DNA of 17,246 bases from Larix sibirica (Eukaryota; Streptophyta; Pinopsida; Pinales; Pinaceae): assembly GCA_004151065.3 (NCBI GenBank), contig NWUY0300049086.1:22837-40082 (forward strand), given 5' to 3'. A program made the translations under genes and the position numbers. The stretch's first letter is position 1, and every line of letters begins with the position of its first letter. Below, piece by piece: positions 1 to 8,859 of this stretch. Below the pieces are notes generated by a model. That model ran no database searches and was not told the DNA's origin. It saw only the letters and a list, made by a program, of their open reading frames with translations.

Positions 1-317
1 GGGCTAAGGAAGCGATCAAAAGAAAGAGGGGAGTAGTTCACCTCATCTACGGAGAACTAACATAATTTTTCAAAGACTTCAGAGGGCTCGCGCACTTCAT
101 ACCTAATCATAGACCAATTCTCTTTGACATCTACCTCATTTGAGAGAGGATTCTAGATGGTTCTTGCTTCAAGAAATACTTCCATCCTTTCCTGGATAAT
201 TCCACAACTTGCCTTAATTTCGTTTGTACGAACATGCACGGCGAAGGGGAGGGACTGACTCTTGCCTTCAATGGCATTTAAGTTTTGAAACTGCCATCCT
301 ACCACAAGGAGCTTCAT
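1..317 (-). pseudogene. Coding-like relic downstream of LINE A RNase H, cut by window edge
   Basis: From an ATG at 317-315 the minus strand reads about 105 codons to the window edge, with only two in-frame TAG codons (near 150 and 50). Composition is protein-like, for example MKLLVVGWQFQNLNAIEGK and then SLPFAVHVRTNEIKASCGI. In the preceding frame, sequence just after the ORF2 stop at 371 reads IDEQLAHFMLFRRDA, so coding may once have been continuous from ORF2 with a frameshift near 320. I recognise no family. It could be an ORF2 C-terminal extension, a third ORF, or an older element into which LINE A inserted. Confidence 0.35.
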
Positions 318-370
318 GCATCTCTCCTAAAGAGCATGAAGTGTGCCAGTTGTTCGTCGATAGAGACGAT

Positions 371-3300
371 TTATGGGAGTAGGGAAAGTTGAGATAGATT
401 TGGCATGCCCAATGTTTTCCCAAATGCACTTAGCATTGTTTTTCCTTCAAGGCCTATATTGGAAAATTGTTTTTCTCTATGGGGTGCATTTTTAACCTTT
501 GTTTGCTTCATGAAATCTATTACTCCTTGCTCTTTCTTGGAGCCTTGATTGGCGAGGTCATCAGCCATGTGTGATAAAAGACCACTATGGCAGGCTTGGC
601 TAGATGTAGAATACGCTTTTGAATCCTTCCACAATTTGAAATGTTATCCTTAAAGTAGTTGCAGATTTTTTGAATCGGTTGCTTGTGGTTGCCAAAAACA
701 TGTAGTTTAGAAATGTTAAACTGAGAGACCATTTCTATACCTTGGAAGAGTGCAAGTCATTATGCTTCATTGTTGGTTTCTGTACCTAGGCCCCAAGCAT
801 ACGTATTCAGTATTTTCCCTCCAGATTCAAGTAAGACCCCTCCCACACCTGCCACCCTAGGATTTCCTTTAGATGCACCATCAAAGAACATAGACAAGGA
901 AGATTGTTTTTTCCTCCATTCTTCAAATTCATGCTTGCTCATGTTTATTTCCCAATATGAGTTGGCTCTTTTCTTTATTTTGGACTGAAGAGAGATCTTT
1001 GGAAGAATTCAAGAACCCAAGTGTCTTCTGAGGATAAAGGCTTAGAGTCTAGCTTTTCAGTACCCGTTGCTTGCATGGTTTCTGACATTGAATTCAAATC
1101 TTTTATTGCAGTTCTATCTGGATTTTTTGGCTTACCTTCAAAAACCATTTTGTTACGAGCTAACCATATCTTCCATCATACATTTTTAGGGAGAGCATTC
1201 CATATTTTTTGAAGAGTCGGTTTCTTAGTGAAGGAGCCTAGGTAAAATTATTTCCATCTAGAAATAAGGTTTGGGACTTGACTTGGGAGAGATACTGTTA
1301 TCCTTAGATTTCTTATTGTGGAGGCCCATATAGCTTCGGAGAATTCACATTCCAAAAAACGATGGGTGGTGGTTTCCTCAACTATTTTACAAAGAGTGCA
1401 CCTCATGGGTCCTTCCATTCCTCTTCTCCTATGTTTCTCCGCTGTTAGAATCTAATTTTGGACTAGAAGCCACATAAAGGCATTAATTTTTGGGAGACAA
1501 TCTGGATTCCATATTTTCTTCCAAGTTATGGATGAAGGAGGTTGTGGCATATTTAACATCAACTTCTTGTACCCTTCTTTTACACTATAATCCCCTTTAT
1601 ATCCCCAACCTCTATTATCTTTCTCTCTTCTATGAGAAGGAGCTTTATCTTGTAGGGAGAAAAGAAGAAGATTGAAGTCATGCATCTAATGATCTAAGGC
1701 TGATATTTTTTTCCAACATGTCCAAGACCCATTATCATCCCATTCTGAGATGTCAAAAAGAGATCTAAAACTGTTTCTGGAGAGCCAATCTTTGATTCTT
1801 ACAAGAGTTGGATTTATTCCTAGAGGAGGTTGACCCAATATTCTTTCAGACCAGATTTTTGTTTTTTTGTTTTTCCCTCGGATCCAATGTAGATGCTCTC
1901 TAATTATCCCAAATTTTGATTTACAAAGCCCCCAAATGTTCGAGACTTTTCCTGTAAGTTCACCATCTAGGCATATGAGTCTCAGTTTCCTTATATATTT
2001 TTCCTCAACACTTCTCTCCACCATTCTTTCTTACCCAAGACCATTCTCCAGATAATTTTTTCTCCCATTGCGATATTCATTAGTCTTGGTTCCCTTATTT
2101 CGAGACCTCCCTTTTCCTTCGGCCCTCTTACTATTTCCCATTTTACTAAATGGAAATTTTTTGTCGTAGTTTTCCATCCTTACTAGAGGAACCTTCTGAG
2201 GTCTTTGTTGATATTGTTCATAACACTTGCAAGAGATAGAAAAATAGAACAAACAAATAAGGGAAAATAGGAAAGAATTGCTTTTAAGAGAGTAACTTTA
2301 CCAGCTAATTTCAGCCATCTTATTCCCTAGGATTGGATTTTTTCTTTGATTTTTTGAACAATAGGTCGCCAATCTACTAATTTGAGTCCTATTACAGAGA
2401 TAGGAACATCGAGGTATTTGAAATTGGACCAGTCATGCTGCATATTATACCCAAGGATCCTTGGCATCTCATTAAGGATTTTAGGATTGCAATTACATCC
2501 ACAGACACAGCTTTTGATGGAGTTGGCCAACCCCCCAGAAGCCTTTAGGAATAGATCTAGAGTATCTTTGAATCTTTAGGTGATTAGCACAGACGCACTG
2601 CCAATAAGGATGGTATCTTCCATTTCCTCTTGTAATTTTTCTATCTCTTTTTGAACTTCCCTTCTTTCAGATCCCAAATCCTTATAGTTTAAATAAACCC
2701 AATCTTTTAGGGATATTTTAACATTTTTCAGTTTTGATTCCATTATAAAACTAGGGGATCCAACTATAAAAATATTCCAGGTAGATTTAATGACTTCCAT
2801 AATGCCTTCAAACTTCATCCAAAAATAATTAAATCTAAAAGGAATTGACCCTTGGTTTTCAATTTGCACAAAGGAAAGCACTATTGGCTTGTGATCGAAA
2901 ACAATAGAGGCAAGGATTTTGGATTTAGGGATAAGGGGTTTGTCCAAGAAGGAGTTGCTTACCATGAACCTATCATGCCTTGCAACAATATGTCCTATTC
3001 TAGTTCTCTTGTTGCTCCATGTGTAATTTCCTCTCTTTGGATTGATATCTATTAGGTCCCATTCTTCTTGTACATCTTCCAAATGCTCCCCGAAGGGGTC
3101 TCTAACCTTCGTGCAACCTCTTCTTTCTCTAGGAGAGATTTTGACATTGAAATCCCCGGCCAAAATGCAGAGATTGGATCACTTGCGACCTAAAGAGCAG
3201 CCAAAGAACACCAAACGCTTTATTTTAGCCCTGACTGAGTTGGTCCATATATATTTCCTATCCATATTGTTTATTCCTTTTCCTTATCTTCTAGCTCAAC

Positions 3301-3575
3301 TATTATCCAATTTTTATTCTCTTGTGAAGAGATTAATTTCAGAATTTACTTTTATCCCACCAGGTTATGATTCCCTCTGATGCTCCTTGCAAGTTAACTG
3401 CTACTCCTTCACCTTTGGGCCATATTTGTTTCATCTTATTCATACCATTATCCTTATCCATTTTTGTCTCTTAGATCATAAAGATGGAGGAATTTTCATT
3501 TCTTCACATACTTCTAACTGCTTCTATTTTTTGCTTCCCCCCTAATCCTGTGCAATTCCAAGAGACATTTTTCAT
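371..3575 (-). pseudogene. LINE A ORF2 remnant (endonuclease, deleted RT, zf-RVT-like, RNase H)
   Basis: The likely start is ATG at 3575-3573, followed by SWNCTGLGG, the usual opening of an AP-endonuclease-like domain. Endonuclease landmarks follow: AGDFNV near 3160, then TWSNKRTRIGHIVARHDRF and FDHKPIVLSF. The reverse transcriptase palm is absent (see the deletion at 2612-2620). After it come the post-RT YLDVPISV segment (about 2400), a GKVTLLKAI-type segment (about 2290), the WWREVL and YSVKEGY landmarks of the zf-RVT region (about 2000-1450), and RNase H with FFDGASKGNP and TETNNEA (about 900-760) and MADDLAN (about 570). In the third RNase H acidic motif the expected GDS reads GNH, so the Asp is lost. 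Two stops follow NNEA directly. This is a dead protein; intact relatives nick DNA and reverse-transcribe the element's own RNA. Confidence 0.85.
2612..2620 (-). other. Junction of internal deletion removing the LINE A RT palm
   Basis: On the minus strand the endonuclease-RT linker (EIEKLQEEME) runs directly and in frame into DTILIGSASVLI, the sequence that normally follows the first Asp of the FADD or FVDD catalytic box. In LINE C the equivalent points lie near 14260 (NMEKDE) and 13130 (VDDTILLGGAS), about 1.1 kb apart. LINE A has therefore lost roughly 375 codons, including RT motifs A and B and the first catalytic Asp of the box. The reading frame is kept across the join, though a stop follows about 13 codons later. 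Confidence 0.75.
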
Positions 3576-3659
3576 TATTTATTATGTCCTTGTGAGGTTT
3601 GTTTGTCCTTCTTTTCCTCACCATGTCCTTGTGTTTTCTTCCCTGGTGTGACTATCTTT

Positions 3660-4375
3660 ATATGTTGATCTAGATGGGTTTTCTTACTCATTGCCTTATC
3701 TCTAGTTGTCGCTTATTCTCTATGGACTTCATTTGGCTTCCTTTCTTTCTTTGATGGAGGCTCAATTTCTTCTTCTTTGATTTCTGAGGATTCTTCTTGC
3801 TAGTGTGCTTTTGATATTGATCTAGTGATTGAACCTCTGGAGTTCAGGGATGTTTCAAATCTGACTTCCACATATGCCTGCGGTGGTAGGGTTGGAATGT
3901 AGCTATCTTCTTTCCCAATTTCTATAAGGACTGGCTAAGGCTTGTTCTCTTTATTTTCCTACTCCATTGGGGATTCTTCCTTCTCTTTGTCCTCCTCTTC
4001 TCTTGAGGTTGTAATAATTTGAAATCTGTTTTCTTGAGAAGGCTCTTTAGGGGTAGATTATTTTGGGCTATTTTTTGTTCTTTCCCCTTTTTTGTCACTT
4101 GATTCCATTCACCTTCTTGTTCCTCCTCTTGTTCTTGTTGCTTCTTCTTTGGGAAATGACGAGCAAAGTGTCCATATTCGTGACACACTTTACACTTAAA
4201 GGATATATGCTCATAGTGCACTCTCTGAAGATGACTCCACCCATCCATAGTCAAATTTCCCATCCACAATCTGCTACAATTCTTTGTATGCATCAACCCA
4301 CCTTCAAAATAATATGTTCATTTTTCTGAGCAAGTCCACTTCTAACTGTCTTGGAGAATGTGGAAAACAAGCTTT
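3660..4375 (-). pseudogene. LINE A ORF1 C-terminal remnant with zinc knuckle
   Basis: Best preserved between 4296 and 3922 on the minus strand. It contains LTMDGWSHLQRVHYEH and then a retroviral-type zinc knuckle at 4194-4153 reading CKVCHEYGHFARHF. Two Cys and the His are in place, but the last zinc ligand is Phe instead of Cys. A Lys/Gln/Glu-rich tail follows (KKKQQEQEEEQEGEWNQVTK), as in LINE C ORF1. Weaker same-strand coding composition continues to about 3660, and upstream to about 4375 (LEVDL, compare EVDLEKGLPE in LINE C). In intact elements ORF1 binds the element RNA. Here the N-terminal DUF4283-like domain is missing and the rest is frameshifted. Confidence 0.7.
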
Positions 4376-4439
4376 AGGTCACTTCAAAAGACATTTCATT
4401 TATTTAAAAAAAAAATTAAACCCTATGCTATAATCACTT

Positions 4440-4669
4440 AGGTGCTAGAAGAGCCTAATCCAAACTAGCACCTTTAGGATGGGACTAAACGTTCTACGTT
4501 TTGGACTATTTTTTCTTTGATTTTTTCAGCCAAATACTATTGAAAATGTATAAGATAGGTGTTTAGGGCATTTGAAAGTGCTATTTTAGCAAAGATTTCA
4601 TAGTCGAAGTTAACTCGAAAGTCCAAAACGTAAAACATTTAGCCCACTTCGAACCTTTAGTGGTCCTAG
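4440..4669. repeat. Foldback (MITE-like) element with imperfect inverted arms
   Basis: Left arm 4481-4507 (GGGACTAAACGTTCTACGTT plus TTGGACT) pairs with right arm 4620-4645. The innermost 12 bp, ACGTTTTGGACT, is perfectly inverted; over the whole arms I count one gap and two substitutions. Weaker pairing continues outward to CTAGCACC at 4465-4472 and GGTCCTAG at 4662-4669 (7 of 8). A separate small hairpin, AGGTGCTAG / CTAGCACCT (4440-4448 and 4465-4473, perfect 9 bp), overlaps the left end. No transposase is encoded, so it would be non-autonomous. I cannot fix the exact termini or the target-site duplication. Confidence 0.6.
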
Positions 4670-5202
4670 GGAATCTTGGGAATCAAATTGTGTTTTAAAA
4701 ACCCTAGGCATGTCATATAACATCATTTCAAACTAAATTTCCCAAGATCACCATTACCTAGGTTGGAAGAAGTACTCCATGAAGCATCAAATGAGAGTAG
4801 TCTAAACATGTGCTAGGTTTTCTTATCATTTTTAAACAAAATTTGACTAGAAGTTTATAAGATTTTATGGGTGGGGAGGGTAACAATCATTCCTCCCAAC
4901 CACCCAAGCTACATCCAATGGACACCATCTTATACCTTGTTAATAATAGAAAACTTATAAATTTAATTTTAATAAATATTGTTTAGTATCAAATAACTAC
5001 CCATTAAATAAAATATAAATTTTTAAACATGTATTCCACATTTTTGTTAAATAATGAAAAATATAATATCTAGAATAGTCTTCCCTTAAATCAATCTCTC
5101 TTTACTCCCATTGAAATTTCTCAAAATCTTCAAGAAAGAAGCATAGTTGACCAATGAAAACCAATATGAATAATATGCATGTCCAACCTTCATGATCTAA
5201 AT
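4670..5202. other. AT-rich stretch, no gene seen
   Basis: Strongly AT-rich sequence, especially 4940-5070, with no convincing reading frame on either strand, no RNA gene and no clear repeat. It separates the foldback element from the dispersed repeat. Confidence 0.6.
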
Positions 5203-5350
5203 TCAACAAAGGGAATGTTGCAATTGTATGATTTTAACATGTTGCCCTCTACTTTTTTAAATCCATTCCCCATCCTATGAAACAGACATTTATACCAAAA
5301 CGGATGTCCAAGTAACTAGTGTTGCTCATGTCCTCAAAATGCTTACTTTA
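5203..5350 (+). repeat. Dispersed repeat, copy 1 (partner at 17039-17189)
   Basis: Shares a collinear series of blocks with the right end of the window in the same orientation: GGAATGTTGCAATTGTA, ATTTTAACAT, AAATCCATT, GACATTTATACCAAAA, GGATGTCCAAGTAAC, and a final GCTTA-TTT. It has no coding potential. Similarity may resume beyond 5400 (TAAGAAT...GAATATAATTAT against TAAGAATATAGTTATTG at the right edge) after a gap of about 60 bp. Its class is unknown; it may be part of an older transposon or LTR. Confidence 0.75.
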
Positions 5351-5483
5351 GATTTAAAAGGTCACATACTTGATCAACGCAAAAGTATTAAGAGAGTCCA
5401 TAAATCTCCTATGTAAGAATGAAACGAGAATATAATTATCTACGAAATGAACTTTCCTATTTTATTCGATGTAAATAGTTGTT

Positions 5484-5550
5484 AGTGCATAGTATTTCTC
5501 TCACTATTGGTGTTGTTGGCCGAGTGCATAGTAATTGTCTCACTCTTGGT
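5484..5550 (+). repeat. Short tandem duplication, two 28-bp copies, period 39
   Basis: Copies at 5484-5511 and 5523-5550, both beginning AGTGCATAGTA and ending TTGGT, match at 25 of 28 positions. They are separated by 11 bp. No function is apparent. Confidence 0.75.
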
Positions 5551-5615
5551 ACTTAAACTGTTTTCTCAAGCAAAATTGTATATATCTGAGTCAAAATACT
5601 CCCAAATTTCAAAAT

Positions 5616-5667
5616 AATCACTACCTATCCATAATTTTGAATTGTTTTAATCACTACCTATCCATAA
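5616..5667 (+). repeat. Short direct repeat, two exact 19-bp copies, period 33
   Basis: AATCACTACCTATCCATAA occurs at 5616-5634 and again, exactly, at 5649-5667. This is probably a replication-slippage duplication. Confidence 0.85.
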
Positions 5668-5877
5668 GGGTTCTAATCTTCTTCTTTTTGTCTTTTATGT
5701 AGACAAACTTGTTGTAGCGTCTTTTTAGTGAGGTCCATTTCCTTTCTAGCTTGGTGCCAGCTTGTCCCTAATTGTCTTGATTACTTCCTTTGTTTCTTGG
5801 TTACCCCTGTGTTTTTTCATGTCTATTACTTCTAGTATCTCTATATTTTTGCGACTTTTCCACTTCTTTCCTCCATG
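5654..5877 (-). pseudogene. Weak Lys/Arg-rich coding relic, possibly DNA-binding
   Basis: On the minus strand a 43-codon open stretch (from 5877; contains WKSRKNIEILEVIDMKKH and TKEVIKTIRDKLAPS) is followed, after a frame change near 5750, by KLERKWTSLKRRYNKF and then a basic tail ending at TAG 5656-5654. The KW-SLKRRY pattern loosely recalls the last helix of Myb/SANT-like or trihelix domains. It is short, split over two frames and AT-rich, so chance is possible. I do not assign a family. Confidence 0.25.
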
Positions 5878-6248
5878 GTATATGCATTTCATTTGTAAAA
5901 CCATTTATATTATACTATTATTCTAAATAAAAGTAAAAATATGTACATACTTAGCATTTTATAAAAGAATGGTGTTGATTTATTGCAGCCACTTCCATGT
6001 ACCTAAAGGGTTCAAGGACTCCTCTTGAAAACTCAAGTGTCATAAAACCAAAATAAGTAGGGAAATAAAGGAACAAATCCCCACTAATATCTTCTAACAA
6101 AACTTGTTAAGGCCAATGCCCTTGATTCAAGTGGAAAATAAAAGCATATCATAATGCTTGACAAGGCAAAACAACAACATAACTCCTCTAGTACATGTGG
6201 TGACAATATTTAACTCTAGGTCATCATCATGTTGCTTGGGCCAACCAA
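5878..6248. other. AT-rich stretch, nothing recognised
   Basis: No convincing reading frame, RNA gene or repeat was seen on either strand. Confidence 0.5.
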
Positions 6249-6408
6249 ATGTAGGTGGAGTATCATCCAAAACCAACTAATGCAAACTATCTCCCCAATG
6301 ATCCTCTTGGATATGTAACCCCTTTGAGATGTAGGTGGAGGATTGTCCACAACCAACAAGCCTTAGCCATCTCCCTTTCTCTCCAACTGGATATGTTGCT
6401 CCTCTTAG
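6249..6408 (+). repeat. Imperfect tandem duplication, two copies of about 80 bp
   Basis: Copies 6249-6328 and 6329-6408 share ATGTAGGTGGAG at the start, ACAACCAAC- or AAACCAAC-type and ATCTCCC-type blocks in the middle, and GGATATGT near the end. The spacing is exactly 80. An apparent 88-codon reading frame across it (6255-6521) is explained by the duplication and shows no protein-like features. Confidence 0.7.
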
Positions 6409-6724
6409 TTGGCCATCCCCATCAACAAATAAGTTTCCATCTCAAATTCAACAAGTGTTCAAAATATTATTCATACCCTCCCTTAAAAGGAATGAATAAT
6501 GCTAAAATGAGGATCTTATAGTCTGATAATTGATGGTTCTAGCCTCATAGTCGTGTATCCCATCAATTGTAAAATGAACATGTGAGTAAATTATTGAAAT
6601 GTCACTATCCATGTCAATGGTTGGGTTCTATCTTTCAATAAAAATGACAAAATCAAATATTGTTTGTGACATGTAAATCTTTTCCAGAAACCAAAACATC
6701 ACATATTGCATGATAATATGAAAA
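6409..6724. other. Non-coding stretch, nothing recognised
   Basis: No supported gene, RNA or repeat. It ends where the putative LTR begins. Confidence 0.5.
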
Positions 6725-7072
6725 TGTTATGTCCAAAAGGATATCTAGGTTGAAAAACTTAGCAAATNTAGGGTTAGAGATTTGGACCTTTAGGTTTTTT
6801 TTTCTTAGGGTTTAGCATTTTATCTTAAAAGGCCATTTTCATCGTCCTATAATGATTTTCTTGTGAATGAGTGTATCCAACACCTCTCTCCTCAGAGATA
6901 GTCTTCCACCATTCTAGCCAGTTTGTATCACTTTGCATTTTATAGTATTTTCATGTTTCAATAATTAATAGAACTTGGTTTTCACTAGATTACTATATTC
7001 TCTGCGATATTTTTGTGTGTGTTTCCATTCATATTTATGCCTTTCATTTCATTTTCTATATAATTTGGATCA
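6725..7072 (+). mobile_element. Putative LTR of an LTR retrotransposon (right end supported by primer binding site)
   Basis: The right end is the best-supported point: the sequence ends ...GGATCA, followed by one base and then a tRNA-iMet-type primer binding site (7074-7085). A candidate left end, TGTTATGTCC at 6725, would make an LTR of 348 bp bounded by TG...CA. The AT- and T-rich 3' portion with TTCAATAATTAATAGAAC near 6957 is typical of plant LTR termini. No second LTR copy and no gag or pol of an LTR element is seen, and I could not identify a target-site duplication, so the left end is a guess. Confidence 0.4.
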
Positions 7073-7073
7073 G

Positions 7074-7085
7074 TGGTATCAAAGC
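7074..7085 (+). other. Putative primer binding site, tRNA-iMet type
   Basis: TGGTATCAAAGC matches the plant LTR-retrotransposon primer binding site TGGTATCAGAGC (complement of the 3' end of initiator tRNA-Met) at 11 of 12 positions. It lies one base after a CA that could end an LTR. The alternative is chance: LINE B coding sequence starts within a few bases, and these bases could belong to it. Confidence 0.45.
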
Positions 7086-7830
7086 AAAGTTGAAGAGCCC
7101 GGTCCAGTGGGTTTTCAGTTGAGTTTTTTCTTCATTTCTTTGATGTGGTGGGTTCAAATGTACTGAACGTCGTTGAAGAATCCAGGACTACAAGGAATAT
7201 TTATAAGGCTGTTAATGCAACCTTCATTGCATTGATCCCAAAACCTAATGTGCCCTCCTCTTTTAAAGAATTTTGTCTGATTTCACTATGTAATTTGGTT
7301 TATAAGCTCGTATTTAAAACTATTGCCAATTGAATCAAGCCTTACTTGGCTAAACATATGTCAAAGGAAAAGTTCAGTTTTTTAAGTGACAGACTTATTT
7401 TTGATGCTATCAGAGTGGTCCAAGAGGGCATGCATTCAATCAAATTCAAAAGTTGAAGGCCCTAGTTTTGAAGATGGATCTAGTTATAGCATATGATAAG
7501 GTCAATTGGTCTTTCTTGAGATTGGTTCTGCTTTAGGTGGGCTTAACAATGGAGGTTTCATATTGGATGCTTGGATGTGTTAACAATTTCCATGTATTAG
7601 TGAATGATTCCCCCATCGGATTTTTAAAAAATCAACAGGGTTTGAGGCAAGGTTGTCTACTTTCACCCTTACTTTTCCTTCATGTTGTGGAAGGCTTGAG
7701 TAGGATGATTGTGAAGGCTAGAAGGGAAGGATGGCTCAAAGGCATAGGCTCACAAATTCTCAAATTATAACACATCTTTTATTTGTGTATGATGTTATTC
7801 TTTTTGGTACTGGGTCGGTGGAGGAGTGGC
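7086..7830 (+). pseudogene. LINE B reverse transcriptase palm, frame-broken, catalytic Asp lost
   Basis: Reverse transcriptase of the non-LTR type would copy the element RNA at the nicked target. Motifs are read across several frames: degenerate PGPVGF, IALIPK, motif A with Asp retained (YDKVNW), GLRQG, and motif C. In motif C the expected F(A/V)DD reads FVYDV (codons TTT GTG TAT GAT GTT), so the first of the two metal-binding Asp residues is Tyr. Stops and frameshifts occur at about 7335, 7455 and 7535. Confidence 0.75.
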
Positions 7831-7960
7831 ATATTTTTTAGGGTATCATTTCAACATTCTGTTGTGCTTCAGGTATGAAGTTTAGCCCTCTGAAGTCGTG
7901 TTTTATTTATCATGTTCTTGATCAAGACTTGCTCAAATTTATGATACACTGCCCTATCAT

Positions 7961-8500
7961 ATGGACTGTTTGGATACAAGTAAGAAATACTCAGGTTTCT
8001 ATTTGAATCCCAACAACTATCAGAAGAAGGATTGGGTTTGGCTTCTGAAAAAGGTCGAAAAGAGGATTGATCATTGGGCTTTTAGATGGTTATATTTGGG
8101 TGGGAGTTTGGTATTTGTTAAATATGTTCTCCAAAATCTGTCAGTATCTTTGTTCTCCCTGGCTAAAGTACTCAAGTTCATTATCAAGAAGATTAACCAG
8201 TGTTTGTTTAGTTTTCTGCAGTCCCTGGGTTTGCATAGATAGAAGTTCCATTTGGTCTCATGGTCAAGGATTGCTTTTCCAAAGTGCTTGGGGGGGTGGG
8301 GGATTAAGAATGTGTTCTGGTTTGAAAAAGCCTTGGTTATGAAGAGCTTGTGGTGGGGATTATTTGATTCAGGGATTTGGAGTGATATTCTTAAAGTCAA
8401 ATATTTGAGGAATATTTCGGTCGTGGAATGGCTTAGAAGGGAAAGGAAGTGGTTTGTGTATGCCTTGAATATTTGGAGGGGTTTGTTGGATTCTCTCTGA
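7961..8500 (+). pseudogene. LINE B post-RT (thumb/connection) region
   Basis: A 93-codon frame from 7961 contains YSGFYLNPNN and RWLYLGGSLVFVKYVLQNLS, followed across a stop at about 8240 by a same-frame segment (8252-8500) with SRIAFPKCLGGWGIKNVF and KALVMKSLWWGLF. These are the standard conserved blocks after the palm in plant LINE ORF2 proteins. The stop at 8240 replaces part of the short WSG...RKFHL-type linker. Confidence 0.7.
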
Positions 8501-8859
8501 GCTATGGACTCTTGGCTTGCTTGGAGGGTTGGGGATGGGGCCTTGGTATGTGTTGGTGTGGACCCATTTGCTAGTGGGGGTGTGGATTATAAACTCTCAT
8601 AGCCTCTGCTGTCTTTTTTGAATTTGTTTGGTTACCGTACTTTGTCTCATATAGCTTTGCATGGGAAGGGGCTCCTGTCAATTTTATGTGGTTGAAATCT
8701 CAAGAACTAGGCTTAAGTGGAGTACTTGATGTTGAATGGGAGGCGTATATTCAACGTCTTAATAACTGTGGTATAAAATTGAATGATCGCCTAGACGATA
8801 TAGTGTGGTCTTGGAATACTACCTCGGGGTAGGACACAACTAGCCTCGTATACGAAGAA

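Larger units (their letters stand above)
1..4390 (-). mobile_element. LINE A: L1-type non-LTR retrotransposon, 5'-truncated, runs off left edge
   Basis: Read on the minus strand, this stretch gives in order: the C-terminal half of ORF1 with a zinc knuckle (about 4375-3660); an ORF2 start with an endonuclease SWNC-type motif (3575); GDFN and DHKP endonuclease motifs; a post-RT region; a zf-RVT-like region; and RNase H (about 950-500). This is the plant L1 order. The N-terminal part of ORF1 is missing, and recognisable homology stops between about 4310 and 4390, as expected of 5' truncation. The 3' end lies outside the window. Frameshifts and stops are spread throughout, so it is old and dead. 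It is related to LINE C: the same ORF1 knuckle context and the same ORF2 landmarks can be lined up by eye. Confidence 0.85.

Noticed and set aside
3042-3380. 112-codon plus-strand frame
   Set aside because: It lies opposite the LINE A endonuclease, whose motifs (GDFN, GHIVARHDRF, DHKP) identify the real coding strand.
6255-6521. 88-codon frame on the plus strand
   Set aside because: It runs across an 80-bp DNA duplication, has no domain signs and lies in AT-rich non-coding sequence.
6725-6860. TTAGGG/TTTAGGG-like words near 6770-6820 as a possible telomeric repeat
   Set aside because: Only isolated single copies in a T-rich context; no tandem array.
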